From contig JAFNJB010000014.1 of the NCBI GenBank assembly GCA_017601245.1, positions 1 through 53,746 of the forward strand: a stretch of 53,746 bases of DNA, in the 5' to 3' direction. Of the stretch, positions 40,281-48,417 are shown piece by piece (positions within the stretch are counted from its first letter, which is position 1; each line of letters opens with the position of its first letter). The translations under genes were made by a program, and so were the position numbers. A model generated the notes under the pieces. The model saw only the letters and a list, made by a program, of their open reading frames with translations. It was not told where the DNA came from and searched no databases. This stretch comes from Candidatus Brockarchaeota archaeon (GTDB lineage Archaea > Thermoproteota > EX4484-205 > JAAOZP01).

Positions 40281-40970
40281 TTGAGTAAACCATCCACTAT
40301 AGGCAGGCTCTCCTTACGAGGGGAGAAATTTGAAATAATTGTAGCGCCCGACCCTGCTTTGAACTTTAAACTTACAGGAAAGGGGGACATAAGGAAGATA
40401 CTACTCATAGATGAGATTTATTCCGACTCTAAAAAGGGGCTCAGGGTTTCTTCTGAAAAGTTAAAGAAATTCTTTGGGACAACCGATGTTTTCAAGATAG
40501 CTGAGAGGATTCTTTTAGAAGGTGAGCTTCAACTTACTAGTGAGCAGAGGCGTAAAATGATTGAAAGCAAGAGGCAACAGATAATAGCAATGCTATCTAA
40601 AAGCCTTATTGACCCCTCGCTGGGGAATCCAATACCATCACTTAGGATTGAACAAGCCCTCAGTCAAATTGGTGTCTCAATAGATCCATTCAAACCTCCT
40701 GAAGAACAGTTTAAGAATGTTGTTAAGGCTTTAAGGCAAATACTTCAATTTAAGATCAACGACATTCCATTAACATTGACATGCCAACAGGAAGAGTCTA
40801 ACGATGTATACGGCTTTGTAAACTCCTTCGGAGAGATAGAACAGACTAAGGCCCAGAAGGATAAGAGTGTCAAAATAACGGCCAGAATTCCATCCATACT
40901 TATGTCCTACTTCCTTGAAAAGGTTAATGAGAAATACGGTGAAAGGGTAAAAGTTGATATAGGGGCGTGA
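40281..40970 (+). CDS. sdo1: SBDS/Sdo1 ribosome maturation protein
   Basis: 229 residues from TTG 40281, 2 nt after the psmA stop. Three domains of the SBDS family: FYSH (about 1-90, containing KGDIRKILLIDEIYSDSKKG), the central helical domain (about 95-165, LTSEQRRKMIESKRQQII) and a ferredoxin-like C-terminal domain. Eukaryotic homologues release eIF6 from 60S subunits. Placement with the exosome genes is conserved in archaea. Confidence 0.95.
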   Translation: MSKPSTIGRLSLRGEKFEIIVAPDPALNFKLTGKGDIRKILLIDEIYSDSKKGLRVSSEKLKKFFGTTDVFKIAERILLEGELQLTSEQRRKMIESKRQQIIAMLSKSLIDPSLGNPIPSLRIEQALSQIGVSIDPFKPPEEQFKNVVKALRQILQFKINDIPLTLTCQQEESNDVYGFVNSFGEIEQTKAQKDKSVKITARIPSILMSYFLEKVNEKYGERVKVDIGA

Positions 40971-41014
40971 GGAAAGGCTTAGCACACTAAGCAGCTGTTT
41001 AAGGAGGCTTAAAG

Positions 41015-41713
41015 TTGTACCAGGGTAATGAGCAACAGAAGCAGAGGCCTATAGTTGTACCCGGCGAGCCTGTTGGGGAAAGCAGATTCTATATTCCGGG
41101 TAGTAATACGTTAAAAATCTCAGATAGGATGTTTGCAACAACTGTTGGAATAGTGAGAGTAGACGGTAAACGCTTAGACGTTATTTCCTTAAAATCCTTC
41201 TATCAACCAAAAATAGGGGATCTCGTAATCGGAATCGTTAAAGAACCCAATATAGGAGGGTGGACTGTGGATATAAATTCTCCATTCCTTGCATTCCTCC
41301 CCCTGTCAGAGTATTCTGAAAAAAGGATTCGTCTGTCGAGGGATAGTATAGGCAGGATTTTAGAGATAGGCACTGTTATAACCGGGGTTATAAAAGATGT
41401 GTCGATATTCTCTTCTCCAGTAATAACCATGAAGGGAAAAGGGCTTGGAATAGTTTCAAGCGGGACATTGCTAAATATAACGGCGTCAAAGGTACCGCGT
41501 ATCATAGGAAAGAAAGGGTCCATGCTGTCTGTTATAGAAAGGATGACGGGTGTTAAACTTACGGTAGGTCAGAACGGTCGAATAATAGTACATACTGAAG
41601 ATAGCAACATAGTTGCTAAAATTAGGGAAGTCATAGAAATGGTTGAAAGGGAATCACATATATACGGGTTGACTGAGAGAGTTGAGGCATTACTGGCTGG
41701 AAGGAAGCTGTAA
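41015..41713 (+). CDS. rrp4: Exosome subunit Rrp4
   Basis: 232 residues from TTG 41015, supported by ribosome site GGAGG (41003-41007) 7 nt before. N-terminal domain with VPGEPVGESRFYIPGSNT, S1 domain (about 70-140) and a KH domain with IGKKGSMLSVIERMTGVK (GxxG = GKKG). Forms the RNA-binding cap of the exosome. 4 nt before rrp41. Confidence 0.95.
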   Translation: MYQGNEQQKQRPIVVPGEPVGESRFYIPGSNTLKISDRMFATTVGIVRVDGKRLDVISLKSFYQPKIGDLVIGIVKEPNIGGWTVDINSPFLAFLPLSEYSEKRIRLSRDSIGRILEIGTVITGVIKDVSIFSSPVITMKGKGLGIVSSGTLLNITASKVPRIIGKKGSMLSVIERMTGVKLTVGQNGRIIVHTEDSNIVAKIREVIEMVERESHIYGLTERVEALLAGRKL

Positions 41714-41716
41714 AAC

Positions 41717-42445
41717 ATGAGCGAGAAGATAAGCCTGTTTAAAGAAGACGGAAGAAGGCTTGATGATAGAGCTCCTGATGAACTCAGGCCCATTAAGATT
41801 AAGGTTGGAGTATTATCCAATGCTCAAGGTTCCGCCTATATTGAGCAGGGTAAGAATAAGATTCTAGCAGCAGTCTACGGTCCAAAAGAAGCTCTTCCTA
41901 AGCATATTTCACTACCTGACAGATGCATATTAAGATGCCGTTATCATATGGCGCCTTTCTCAACACCTGAGAGAAAGAGCCCTGCTCCTAGTAGGAGGGA
42001 AATAGAGCTTTCAATGGTTATTAGAAATGCTCTTGAACCACTTGTCATGACCTCCCTTTTCCCTAGGACTGTTATAGATATTTTCATAGAGGTTTTGCAG
42101 GCCGACGGGGGGACTCGCTGCGCAGGTTTAACGGCTGCAGTATTAGCTCTTGCAGACGCTGGCATACCTCTAAAAGGCTTGACTGCAGCCTGCGCCGTGG
42201 GTAAGGCAGATGGAAAAGTAATAGTGGACCTTAATGATCTTGAAGACAAATACGGCGAAGCAGATATGCCAATTGCCTACAACCCGACACTCGATGGCAT
42301 TACTCTACTTCAAATGGACGGTATAATGTCTAAAGAAGAAATTGAGCAGGCGCTTTCACTAGCCATAACTGCTACTCAAAAGATACATAAAATGCAAGTC
42401 GAGGCGTTGAAAGAGAGATTTTCAGTCCCAAGGAGGGAGGGTTAA
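41717..42445 (+). CDS. rrp41: Exosome catalytic subunit Rrp41
   Basis: 242 residues, RNase PH fold. It carries RPIKIKVGVLSNAQGSAYIEQGKNKILAAVYGP, RTVIDIFIEVLQADGGTRCAGLTA (phosphate-binding and catalytic region) and the acidic pair in DKYGEADMPIAY. The phosphorolytic 3'-5' exonuclease subunit. Its stop codon overlaps the rrp42 start by 1 nt. Confidence 0.97.
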   Translation: MSEKISLFKEDGRRLDDRAPDELRPIKIKVGVLSNAQGSAYIEQGKNKILAAVYGPKEALPKHISLPDRCILRCRYHMAPFSTPERKSPAPSRREIELSMVIRNALEPLVMTSLFPRTVIDIFIEVLQADGGTRCAGLTAAVLALADAGIPLKGLTAACAVGKADGKVIVDLNDLEDKYGEADMPIAYNPTLDGITLLQMDGIMSKEEIEQALSLAITATQKIHKMQVEALKERFSVPRREG

Positions 42446-43269
42446 TGTCAATAACCGAGCAGAGGCCGATCATCTCAAAACTCGAGAAACAGGAGCTTTA
42501 CCGTCTGCTTGCTGAAGGTAAGAGGGTTGATGGAAGAGGTCTCCTCCAGTATAGGAACCTGAACGTGCAATTGAATTACATTGAAAAGGCAGAAGGATCT
42601 GCATTAGTGGAACTTGGGAATACTAAGATACTGGCTGCTGTTAAAGTGGGAGTAGCATTGCCGTTTGCAGATACTCCAAATGAGGGAATTCTGATTGTAA
42701 ACGCTGAGCTGGTCCCATTGGCTTCACCAGTCTTTGAACCCGGGCCCCCTTCTGAAGAGTCTATTTCTCTAGCCAGGTATGTTGATAGAAGCATAAGAGA
42801 ATCTAAGGCAGTTGATCTTTCTTCACTATGCATAATACCCGGCAGGTCTGTTTACTCACTATATGTAGACCTCTATATTCTCGATTACGACGGCAATCTT
42901 ATAGATGCTTCAGTCATAGCAAGCGTGAACGCCCTTGGTACGACGAAGCTTCCGAAGTACAGCGTTGAAGGGCAAAGTATTAAGAAACTAGACGAATATT
43001 TCAAACTGGAGCTTAAAGACCTACCCGTTTCGATAACGTACGCATTCTTTGGTGACAAGTATGTTGTAGATCCATGCTTAAACGAGGAGTATGCTTCAGA
43101 CTTTACAATCTCGATGACGGTTAAGTCTGATGACAGGTTTTGTGCAATACAGAAGAATGGTGGGGGCATGATTTCACCGAGGGGCTTTTTAGAGCTTTTA
43201 GACAAGTCTATAGCACTAGGGAAAGAGTTAAGAAGCATAGCATACAGCAAGCTCAGTGGAAATGGCTAG
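42445..43269 (+). CDS. rrp42: Exosome subunit Rrp42
   Basis: 274 residues, RNase PH fold but the non-catalytic partner of Rrp41: KRVDGRGLLQYRNLNVQLNYIEKAEGSALVELGNTKILAAVKVG and PGRSVYSLYVDLYILDYDGNLIDASVIAS. Forms the hexameric ring with Rrp41. The gene overlaps rpl37ae by 8 nt. Confidence 0.97.
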   Translation: MSITEQRPIISKLEKQELYRLLAEGKRVDGRGLLQYRNLNVQLNYIEKAEGSALVELGNTKILAAVKVGVALPFADTPNEGILIVNAELVPLASPVFEPGPPSEESISLARYVDRSIRESKAVDLSSLCIIPGRSVYSLYVDLYILDYDGNLIDASVIASVNALGTTKLPKYSVEGQSIKKLDEYFKLELKDLPVSITYAFFGDKYVVDPCLNEEYASDFTISMTVKSDDRFCAIQKNGGGMISPRGFLELLDKSIALGKELRSIAYSKLSGNG

Positions 43270-43519
43270 GAAGAAGCTTTCCGGAGCACTGGGTGTAAGA
43301 TACGGATTCTCACTGAGAGAGAGGTATATGCAGGTTTTAAAGAAAAGGAGGGCTGTTTATAACTGTCCAAGATGTGGAACAGGCGTTTTAAAAAGGCTTA
43401 GCGTAGGTGTCTGGAGCTGTAGGAAATGCGATTATACTTTTGCCGGAGGAGCATACGAACCCTTTACTAAAATAGGTGAAGCCGCTGTAAGGGCTGCAGG
43501 TGTTAAAGCTAGTTCTTAG
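43262..43519 (+). CDS. rpl37ae: 50S ribosomal protein L37Ae (eL43)
   Basis: 85 residues. ARYG-type segment GVRYGFSLRERY, then the zinc ribbon YNCPRCG...WSCRKCDYTFAGGAYEP. I use ATG 43262; GTG 43256 in the same frame is less likely. In many archaea rpoP follows directly; here the next frame is the Pcc1-like gene. Confidence 0.95.
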   Translation: MARKKLSGALGVRYGFSLRERYMQVLKKRRAVYNCPRCGTGVLKRLSVGVWSCRKCDYTFAGGAYEPFTKIGEAAVRAAGVKASS

Positions 43520-43787
43520 ATTGATAAGGGTCAAGCTGGTTTTAAAATACAGGGACGAGTGGAGGCCCGGGGCTATTTACAGGGCCTGTCTAAGAGATGC
43601 TGTTGTAGAACCGAAAAGTGGGGTGAAGGCAAGAGTTATCGGTAATAAAATACTGCTACTTATCAAAGGCAGTAAGTCTTCCAAGGTAGCGGAGAGGCTT
43701 AAGAACATTCTTGGTTTGATTCACATGGTGGAGCAGGCAATAACCATATTGGAAACACAGGATTGTGTTGGTTACGATATTTTTTAA
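43500..43787 (+). CDS. pcc1: KEOPS complex subunit Pcc1-like protein
   Basis: About 95 residues (GTG 43500) or 88 (TTG 43521, just after the rpl37ae stop; this matches the family start better). The fold fits Pcc1: a strand VKLVLKY, helix AIYRACLRDAVV, strands KARVIGNKILLLIKG and the C-terminal helix KNILGLIHMVEQAITIL. KEOPS makes t6A37 in tRNAs. Assignment rests on the pattern and on its position between rpl37ae and prefoldin beta, where Pcc1 is usual. Confidence 0.72.
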   Translation: MLKLVLRLIRVKLVLKYRDEWRPGAIYRACLRDAVVEPKSGVKARVIGNKILLLIKGSKSSKVAERLKNILGLIHMVEQAITILETQDCVGYDIF

Positions 43788-43826
43788 GACATAGGTTTTT
43801 AAGCATCCTCTAAGAAAATAGGAGTG

Positions 43827-44192
43827 ATGTCTCAGGAACTTCCTCTTCAGCTACAGGAGAAACTGTCCAGGCTTCAACAACTCCAACAAACTCTGGAATC
43901 TCTTTATATTCAGAAGGAGCAGGCTAAGCTAGAGGAGAGGGAGCTTGAATCAGCTCTACAAGAGCTGTCATCCGTCGACGAAAACACGCCAGTATACAGG
44001 ATAACAGGCAGGATTCTCATTAGGAAAAACAAAGCAGACCTAATAAACGAATTAAACGAGCAAAAGGAGCTTATCAAAGTCAGAATAAACGCGATAGAAA
44101 GGCAGGAGAACAAGATTAGGGAGAGGGTTAGTGAGCTTGAAAACGAATTGAAAGCAGCATTATCAACAAGCAGGGGGAGTATCTCTGCTTAG
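43827..44192 (+). CDS. pfdB: Prefoldin beta subunit
   Basis: About 121 residues, two long coiled-coil helices (LQEKLSRLQQLQQTLESLYI and DLINELNEQKELIKVRINAI) joined by the beta hairpin VDENTPVYRITGRILIRKN. Hexameric chaperone that delivers substrates to the thermosome; the alpha subunit is elsewhere. ATG 43827 is preferred over GTG 43824. Last gene of the superoperon. Confidence 0.95.
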   Translation: MSQELPLQLQEKLSRLQQLQQTLESLYIQKEQAKLEERELESALQELSSVDENTPVYRITGRILIRKNKADLINELNEQKELIKVRINAIERQENKIRERVSELENELKAALSTSRGSISA

Positions 44193-44255
44193 AAAATTTA
44201 ACTTATACTCTAAAGACTTTTTAAAACGTTCCTCATTTTCTGGCAAAACTGGAAA

Positions 44256-45122
44256 ATGAACGCAGTAGACTTTAGAAACGTGAGCTTCCGGTATGCAGGA
44301 TCCGAGAAAGAAGCCTTGGCAAATATTAATCTTAAGATTGAAGAAGGGGAAAGCGTACTTATAACTGGCCCTTCTGGTTGCGGTAAGTCTACGATAGCCA
44401 AGATCATTATGGGATTAATACCACATAGTTATACTGGCGAATTCAGCGGCGAAGCCTACGTATTTGGAATGAACATTTTAGAAAACCCTGTAAGCAATAT
44501 TGCCACGAAATGTGGAATAGTCTTCCAGAACCCTGAGAACCAGCTTTTCACATTCAGCGTAGAAGATGATGTGGCATTTGGTCCAGAGAATTTAGCCCTA
44601 CCCCCAGAGGAGATACGTAAAAGAGTAGATGAATCCCTTAAGCTAGTTGGAATAGAACACCTCAGGTATTCTTCTCCGAACAACCTTTCTGGAGGAGAAC
44701 AGCAGAAAGCAGCTATTGCATCTATACTCTCTATGTATCCTTCTCTCATAGTTTTCGATGAACCTACTTCAATGCTCGACCCTTCTTCGTCAATAAACCT
44801 GATTCAAAGCATTTTTAGACTTAAGGAGGAGCTAGAGAAAAAAGGTGGAAGATTAACGTTAATAATCATAGAGCATAGGATTGGTCTGCTCCTCGACCAT
44901 GTTTCAAGGATCATCGTTATATCGGATGGTAGAATAGTCCTTGATGGCGAGCCATTGTCAGTTCTTTATGAGAGTTTTAAAAAGAAGATTCCAATAAACA
45001 TCCCTCCAATCCTTCAAATATATTTCAGGATCAAAGACAGATGCGGCTTGGAAAAGCCCCCTAAGAATCTTAAGGAGCTTTTCTCATATCTAAGGGAGGC
45101 GAGTAGTGAAAAACATGGTTGA
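44256..45122 (+). CDS. ecfA1: Energy-coupling factor transporter ATPase A1
   Basis: 288 residues. Walker A GPSGCGKST, the Q-loop VFQNPENQLFTFSVEDDVAFGPENL (typical of ECF/Cbi ATPases), signature LSGGEQQ, Walker B LIVFDEPTSMLDPSS. With EcfA2 and EcfT it energises uptake of a vitamin or metal through a separate substrate-binding S component. Its end overlaps ecfA2. The first of three genes; no S-component gene is in the window, which indicates a shared (group II) ECF module or an S gene elsewhere. Confidence 0.94.
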   Translation: MNAVDFRNVSFRYAGSEKEALANINLKIEEGESVLITGPSGCGKSTIAKIIMGLIPHSYTGEFSGEAYVFGMNILENPVSNIATKCGIVFQNPENQLFTFSVEDDVAFGPENLALPPEEIRKRVDESLKLVGIEHLRYSSPNNLSGGEQQKAAIASILSMYPSLIVFDEPTSMLDPSSSINLIQSIFRLKEELEKKGGRLTLIIIEHRIGLLLDHVSRIIVISDGRIVLDGEPLSVLYESFKKKIPINIPPILQIYFRIKDRCGLEKPPKNLKELFSYLREASSEKHG

Positions 45123-45939
45123 AATAACTGTTGAAAATCTCTTTTTCAAATATCCTGATGCTGAGAAATATGCTTTGAAGAATATTAACTTTACAATTAA
45201 AGAAGGTGAAAGCATAGCCATACTCGGAGAAAATGGTGCCGGTAAGACTACTTTAGCCAAGAACCTCAATGGCTTACTTAAGCCAACTAAGGGCAGTGTG
45301 AAAATAGACGGGGTAGATACTAGGAATCTATCTGTAGCAAAGATAGCTAGAAAAATAGGATTTGTATGCCACAATCCTGATCATCAGTTCTTTGCAGAAA
45401 CTGTTGAGGAAGAAATTAAATTCGGTCTGAAGAACTTCGGCTTCACTGAAAATGAGATCGAGAAAAGCCTTTTGGATGTTTTGAAAACTTTTGGATTAGA
45501 AGAGTATAGACATAAAAGCCCCTTCCAACTGAGTGGTGGTGAGAAGAAGAGACTAGCCATAGCTTCGATAATTGTTTGGCGTCCGGAATTGCTAATCTTA
45601 GATGAGCCTACGATAGGAATGGATTATGCTCAAAGACTGAATATTCAAAATGTCCTTAAAAATCTGGTTTCAGAAGGAAAGAGCATTATCGTAATAACTC
45701 ATGACGTAGATTTTGCCGTAAGCCTATGTAGAAGAGCAATAGTCCTAAGTGGAGGCGAGATTGTGGGAGACGGTTGCTTACGAAAACTTCTTTCAAACCC
45801 AGAAGTGATTGAGAAAGCATCATTAAGAAAACCTTTCCTCATTGAGCTTGAAGAAGAAATTGGTTTTTCAGTTATCGATGAGGATTTTGACAGTATAAGC
45901 GAGTCTCTAATAAGGGTGTTTGATAAATGTCATTCTTAA
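45106..45939 (+). CDS. ecfA2: Energy-coupling factor transporter ATPase A2
   Basis: 277 residues from GTG 45106 (or ATG 45115). Walker A GENGAGKTT, Q-loop VCHNPDHQFFAETVEEEIKFGLKN, signature LSGGEKKR, Walker B LLILDEPTIGMD, switch VITHDVDF. The two ATPases are clear paralogues. Overlaps the ecfA1 stop and the ecfT start. Confidence 0.94.
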   Translation: MKNMVEITVENLFFKYPDAEKYALKNINFTIKEGESIAILGENGAGKTTLAKNLNGLLKPTKGSVKIDGVDTRNLSVAKIARKIGFVCHNPDHQFFAETVEEEIKFGLKNFGFTENEIEKSLLDVLKTFGLEEYRHKSPFQLSGGEKKRLAIASIIVWRPELLILDEPTIGMDYAQRLNIQNVLKNLVSEGKSIIVITHDVDFAVSLCRRAIVLSGGEIVGDGCLRKLLSNPEVIEKASLRKPFLIELEEEIGFSVIDEDFDSISESLIRVFDKCHS

Positions 45940-46661
45940 AAGCATTCCAATATAAGAGGAGGAATTCTCTAATCCATAGGTTAGATCCTAGATCAAAGTT
46001 TCTGCTATCTTTAGTATTAATGACTTTTTCAATTGTATTTATAGATATTCGAGTGTTAATTGCAATTCTAACATTACAACTCTTCTTAATAGGATTGGCC
46101 AGAGCATTGAAAGAATGGGTTTATTCATTAAGGGGACTCATCTTCTTCATCATAATAATATTCATTACGCAATTGCTTTTTGGCGGAACCCTTTTCATGG
46201 GTATTGTTCTTTCAATAAGGCTCATTGTGTTATCATCATCTATGTCATGGTTCTTCTTATCATCGACTCCTGAAGACATTGGAAGAGCAATGAGTTCGGC
46301 ACGATTCCCCATAGAGTTAACTTTTTCTTTCGTGATGGCTATTCGCTTCATACCCGTAATTTACAACGAGTTTCAATCAATATATGATGCACAGCGTTCA
46401 CGCGGACTTGAACTTGAAAAGGGAGGGTTTAGAACAAAGGTAAGAAACCTAATGCCGATACTTATACCCCTACTCGTTGGAACCATAAGGAGGACTTATG
46501 AGATAGCTGATGCGATGGAGGTTAGGGCCTTTGGCGCTTCGCCTAAGAGGACAAGTTACAAGCTTTTGAAGTTTAAGAAGGGAGATTATTTCCTCTGTTT
46601 AGTGTCAGCAATACTTGCATCAGCTATTATTTACCTTAAAATTTTCTTGGGATTAGAATAG
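45927..46661 (+). CDS. ecfT: Energy-coupling factor transporter transmembrane protein EcfT
   Basis: 244 residues, several membrane spans. It begins with NSLIHRLDPRSKFLLSL and carries the two coupling-helix ARG-type motifs AQRSRGLE (about 152-159) and MEVRAFGA (about 200-207) that contact the two ATPases. Convergent with the PolD small-subunit gene, 2 nt apart. Confidence 0.93.
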   Translation: MSFLKAFQYKRRNSLIHRLDPRSKFLLSLVLMTFSIVFIDIRVLIAILTLQLFLIGLARALKEWVYSLRGLIFFIIIIFITQLLFGGTLFMGIVLSIRLIVLSSSMSWFFLSSTPEDIGRAMSSARFPIELTFSFVMAIRFIPVIYNEFQSIYDAQRSRGLELEKGGFRTKVRNLMPILIPLLVGTIRRTYEIADAMEVRAFGASPKRTSYKLLKFKKGDYFLCLVSAILASAIIYLKIFLGLE

Positions 46662-46663
46662 AA

Positions 46664-48148
46664 TTAGTCGAACCTTATTTGCGAGACAGAACCATTTTTA
46701 AGTGCAAGTACCGCAGCAATATTGGGAGTAGGCATTATACCAAGCTGTTCCTGGTACCTTGTCCTTTCTTGCCAGGTTCCGCTGTTAATCAGCTTGATTT
46801 CTCTGTAGACTCCATTTCTGAAAACGTGCACATGTCCAGTATGAAAAACGTCCGGGACTTCTTCTATTACGAGTTCATCTCGACCATGCGCTATTATCGG
46901 AGTTCTGGAACCGTATACTGGCGCCAAGTGTCTGAGTTGAAGCATTATCTCCATAGCATTCTCAGGCCTATCGTAACTTGCATTCTTTGCAAATGTTGCA
47001 ATATCCTCCATGCTTGTACCATGGTAAATAAGGAACTTGACACCATGTAGAGAAACCATACAAGGATTACTTAAGGAGATAACGTTCCCATTACTCTCAA
47101 GCTTTTCAGCATATTCGTCGAATATCGGAGGCTGCGGGATAGCCCGGAGAGTAGCATCGTGATTGCCGGGTATTACTATAACCTTAATATGCTCGGGAAT
47201 CTGGCTTAGAAGATTTGAAAGACCTCCATATTGCTTCTCCACATCCCTCACTTGTAATTCTTTCTCCTGTTGGGGATAGATTCCAACACCATCTACAAGA
47301 TCCCCCGCTATAATCATGTATTTTATCCTAGAAGATATCTCCCGTTCCTTTTCAGTCACACCCCCATCTCTCAACCATTTTATCATTCTCAAAAATGCTT
47401 TCTCAGAAAACTTCTGACTACCATAGTGAATGTCTGAAGTTAGGAGGACGGAAATATCTTCCTCTATAGTCTTAAACTTTTTTATGGGTACGTCTGGAAA
47501 TATTATAGATCGACAGAAAAGTTTGGAGTTAGAAACATAGAAAGACACTCCCACTACAGAGTCGGGCAGGAGCCTACCGATTTTTTCCCTTAAATCTTTA
47601 TCGCAATCCCTCGGAATCAGTATCTTGGTTGAGAAATCCATGTCTTCTACCACTATATAGTTTTCACGCTTCTCGTACACCATGACTATAGTTTTACCCT
47701 CTGAACGATCCGGTAAGCTACATGCTTTCCTCAGCGGGTAATATGGGGACATATCAGCCCGGCTTCTAAGCATTGAAGAGATCTTAGAATACCTATCGGC
47801 AAAATACTGTCTCCTAGCTTCAAGGTCATCAGAAACTTGCTTAGCCTCATATGATTTTAAAATCTCAATATCATCTTCTACATCCTTAGCTAAAAAATGA
47901 GTATGAAAACCCGCGGAAATTTCAGCCCTGATCGAAGCCCCGATAACGCTTGTAACAACTTCTCTAGAAACGACAACGCTATTTCTCTTCTTAGCTTCTT
48001 CGGCAATTTTGCTTAAAATTGTAGGTAGAGATTTCTCATCGTAATTTTCGACCAGAATCAAAAGTGCTTCAGGATTAAGAAGAATCCCTAGTCTTGTTGC
48101 TTCAGTCAGTATTCTTTTCTTAATATCCCCCTTATCTTGATTCAACAA
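46664..48148 (-). CDS. polD1: DNA polymerase D small subunit (DP1), with 3'-5' exonuclease motifs
   Basis: 494 residues. An N-terminal helical domain (about 1-70) and an OB-fold region (about 110-230) precede a calcineurin-like phosphodiesterase domain with all metal motifs: SDIHYGS, IIAGDLVDGVG, VIPGNHDATLR, IIAHGRDEL and HTGHVHVF. So the proofreading nuclease appears intact. The large subunit DP2 is not in the window. PolD is absent from classical Crenarchaeota and present in euryarchaeal, thaumarchaeal, aigarchaeal and korarchaeal lineages. Two adjacent TTG codons at 48148/48145 are the candidate starts. Confidence 0.93.
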   Translation of the reverse strand: MLNQDKGDIKKRILTEATRLGILLNPEALLILVENYDEKSLPTILSKIAEEAKKRNSVVVSREVVTSVIGASIRAEISAGFHTHFLAKDVEDDIEILKSYEAKQVSDDLEARRQYFADRYSKISSMLRSRADMSPYYPLRKACSLPDRSEGKTIVMVYEKRENYIVVEDMDFSTKILIPRDCDKDLREKIGRLLPDSVVGVSFYVSNSKLFCRSIIFPDVPIKKFKTIEEDISVLLTSDIHYGSQKFSEKAFLRMIKWLRDGGVTEKEREISSRIKYMIIAGDLVDGVGIYPQQEKELQVRDVEKQYGGLSNLLSQIPEHIKVIVIPGNHDATLRAIPQPPIFDEYAEKLESNGNVISLSNPCMVSLHGVKFLIYHGTSMEDIATFAKNASYDRPENAMEIMLQLRHLAPVYGSRTPIIAHGRDELVIEEVPDVFHTGHVHVFRNGVYREIKLINSGTWQERTRYQEQLGIMPTPNIAAVLALKNGSVSQIRFD

Positions 48149-48227
48149 CGTTAGAAATTAAAAGTCAGCGTTTTTAATCCTTTTATCCATAAGGTTTATT
48201 ACCCACATTGGGAAAATACGGTTTTAA

Positions 48228-48413
48228 ATGTCTGAAGAACGCTCTAAGAGGAAAGAGGGACGGAGGTCTCCACGTCTTCCCGCGGGAACTGCAGGTTTAT
48301 TCAGCACGCTTGGTGAGAAGGGAAGGGGTTTTCAGATTAAGCCCATAGTGATTATAATTGTTTCATCTATCTTTATAGCACTTAGTATATTGCTACTGAT
48401 GTTGGGAATATAA
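48228..48413 (+). CDS. secG: Preprotein translocase subunit Sec61-beta (SecG)
   Basis: 61 residues, one C-terminal membrane span (about 39-60). The pattern RLPAGTAGLFSTLGEKGRGFQIKPIVII is the archaeal/eukaryotic Sec61-beta signature (TAGL...G..IKP). The DUF2070 gene begins 4 nt after its stop. Confidence 0.92.
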   Translation: MSEERSKRKEGRRSPRLPAGTAGLFSTLGEKGRGFQIKPIVIIIVSSIFIALSILLLMLGI

Positions 48414-48417
48414 GGGA

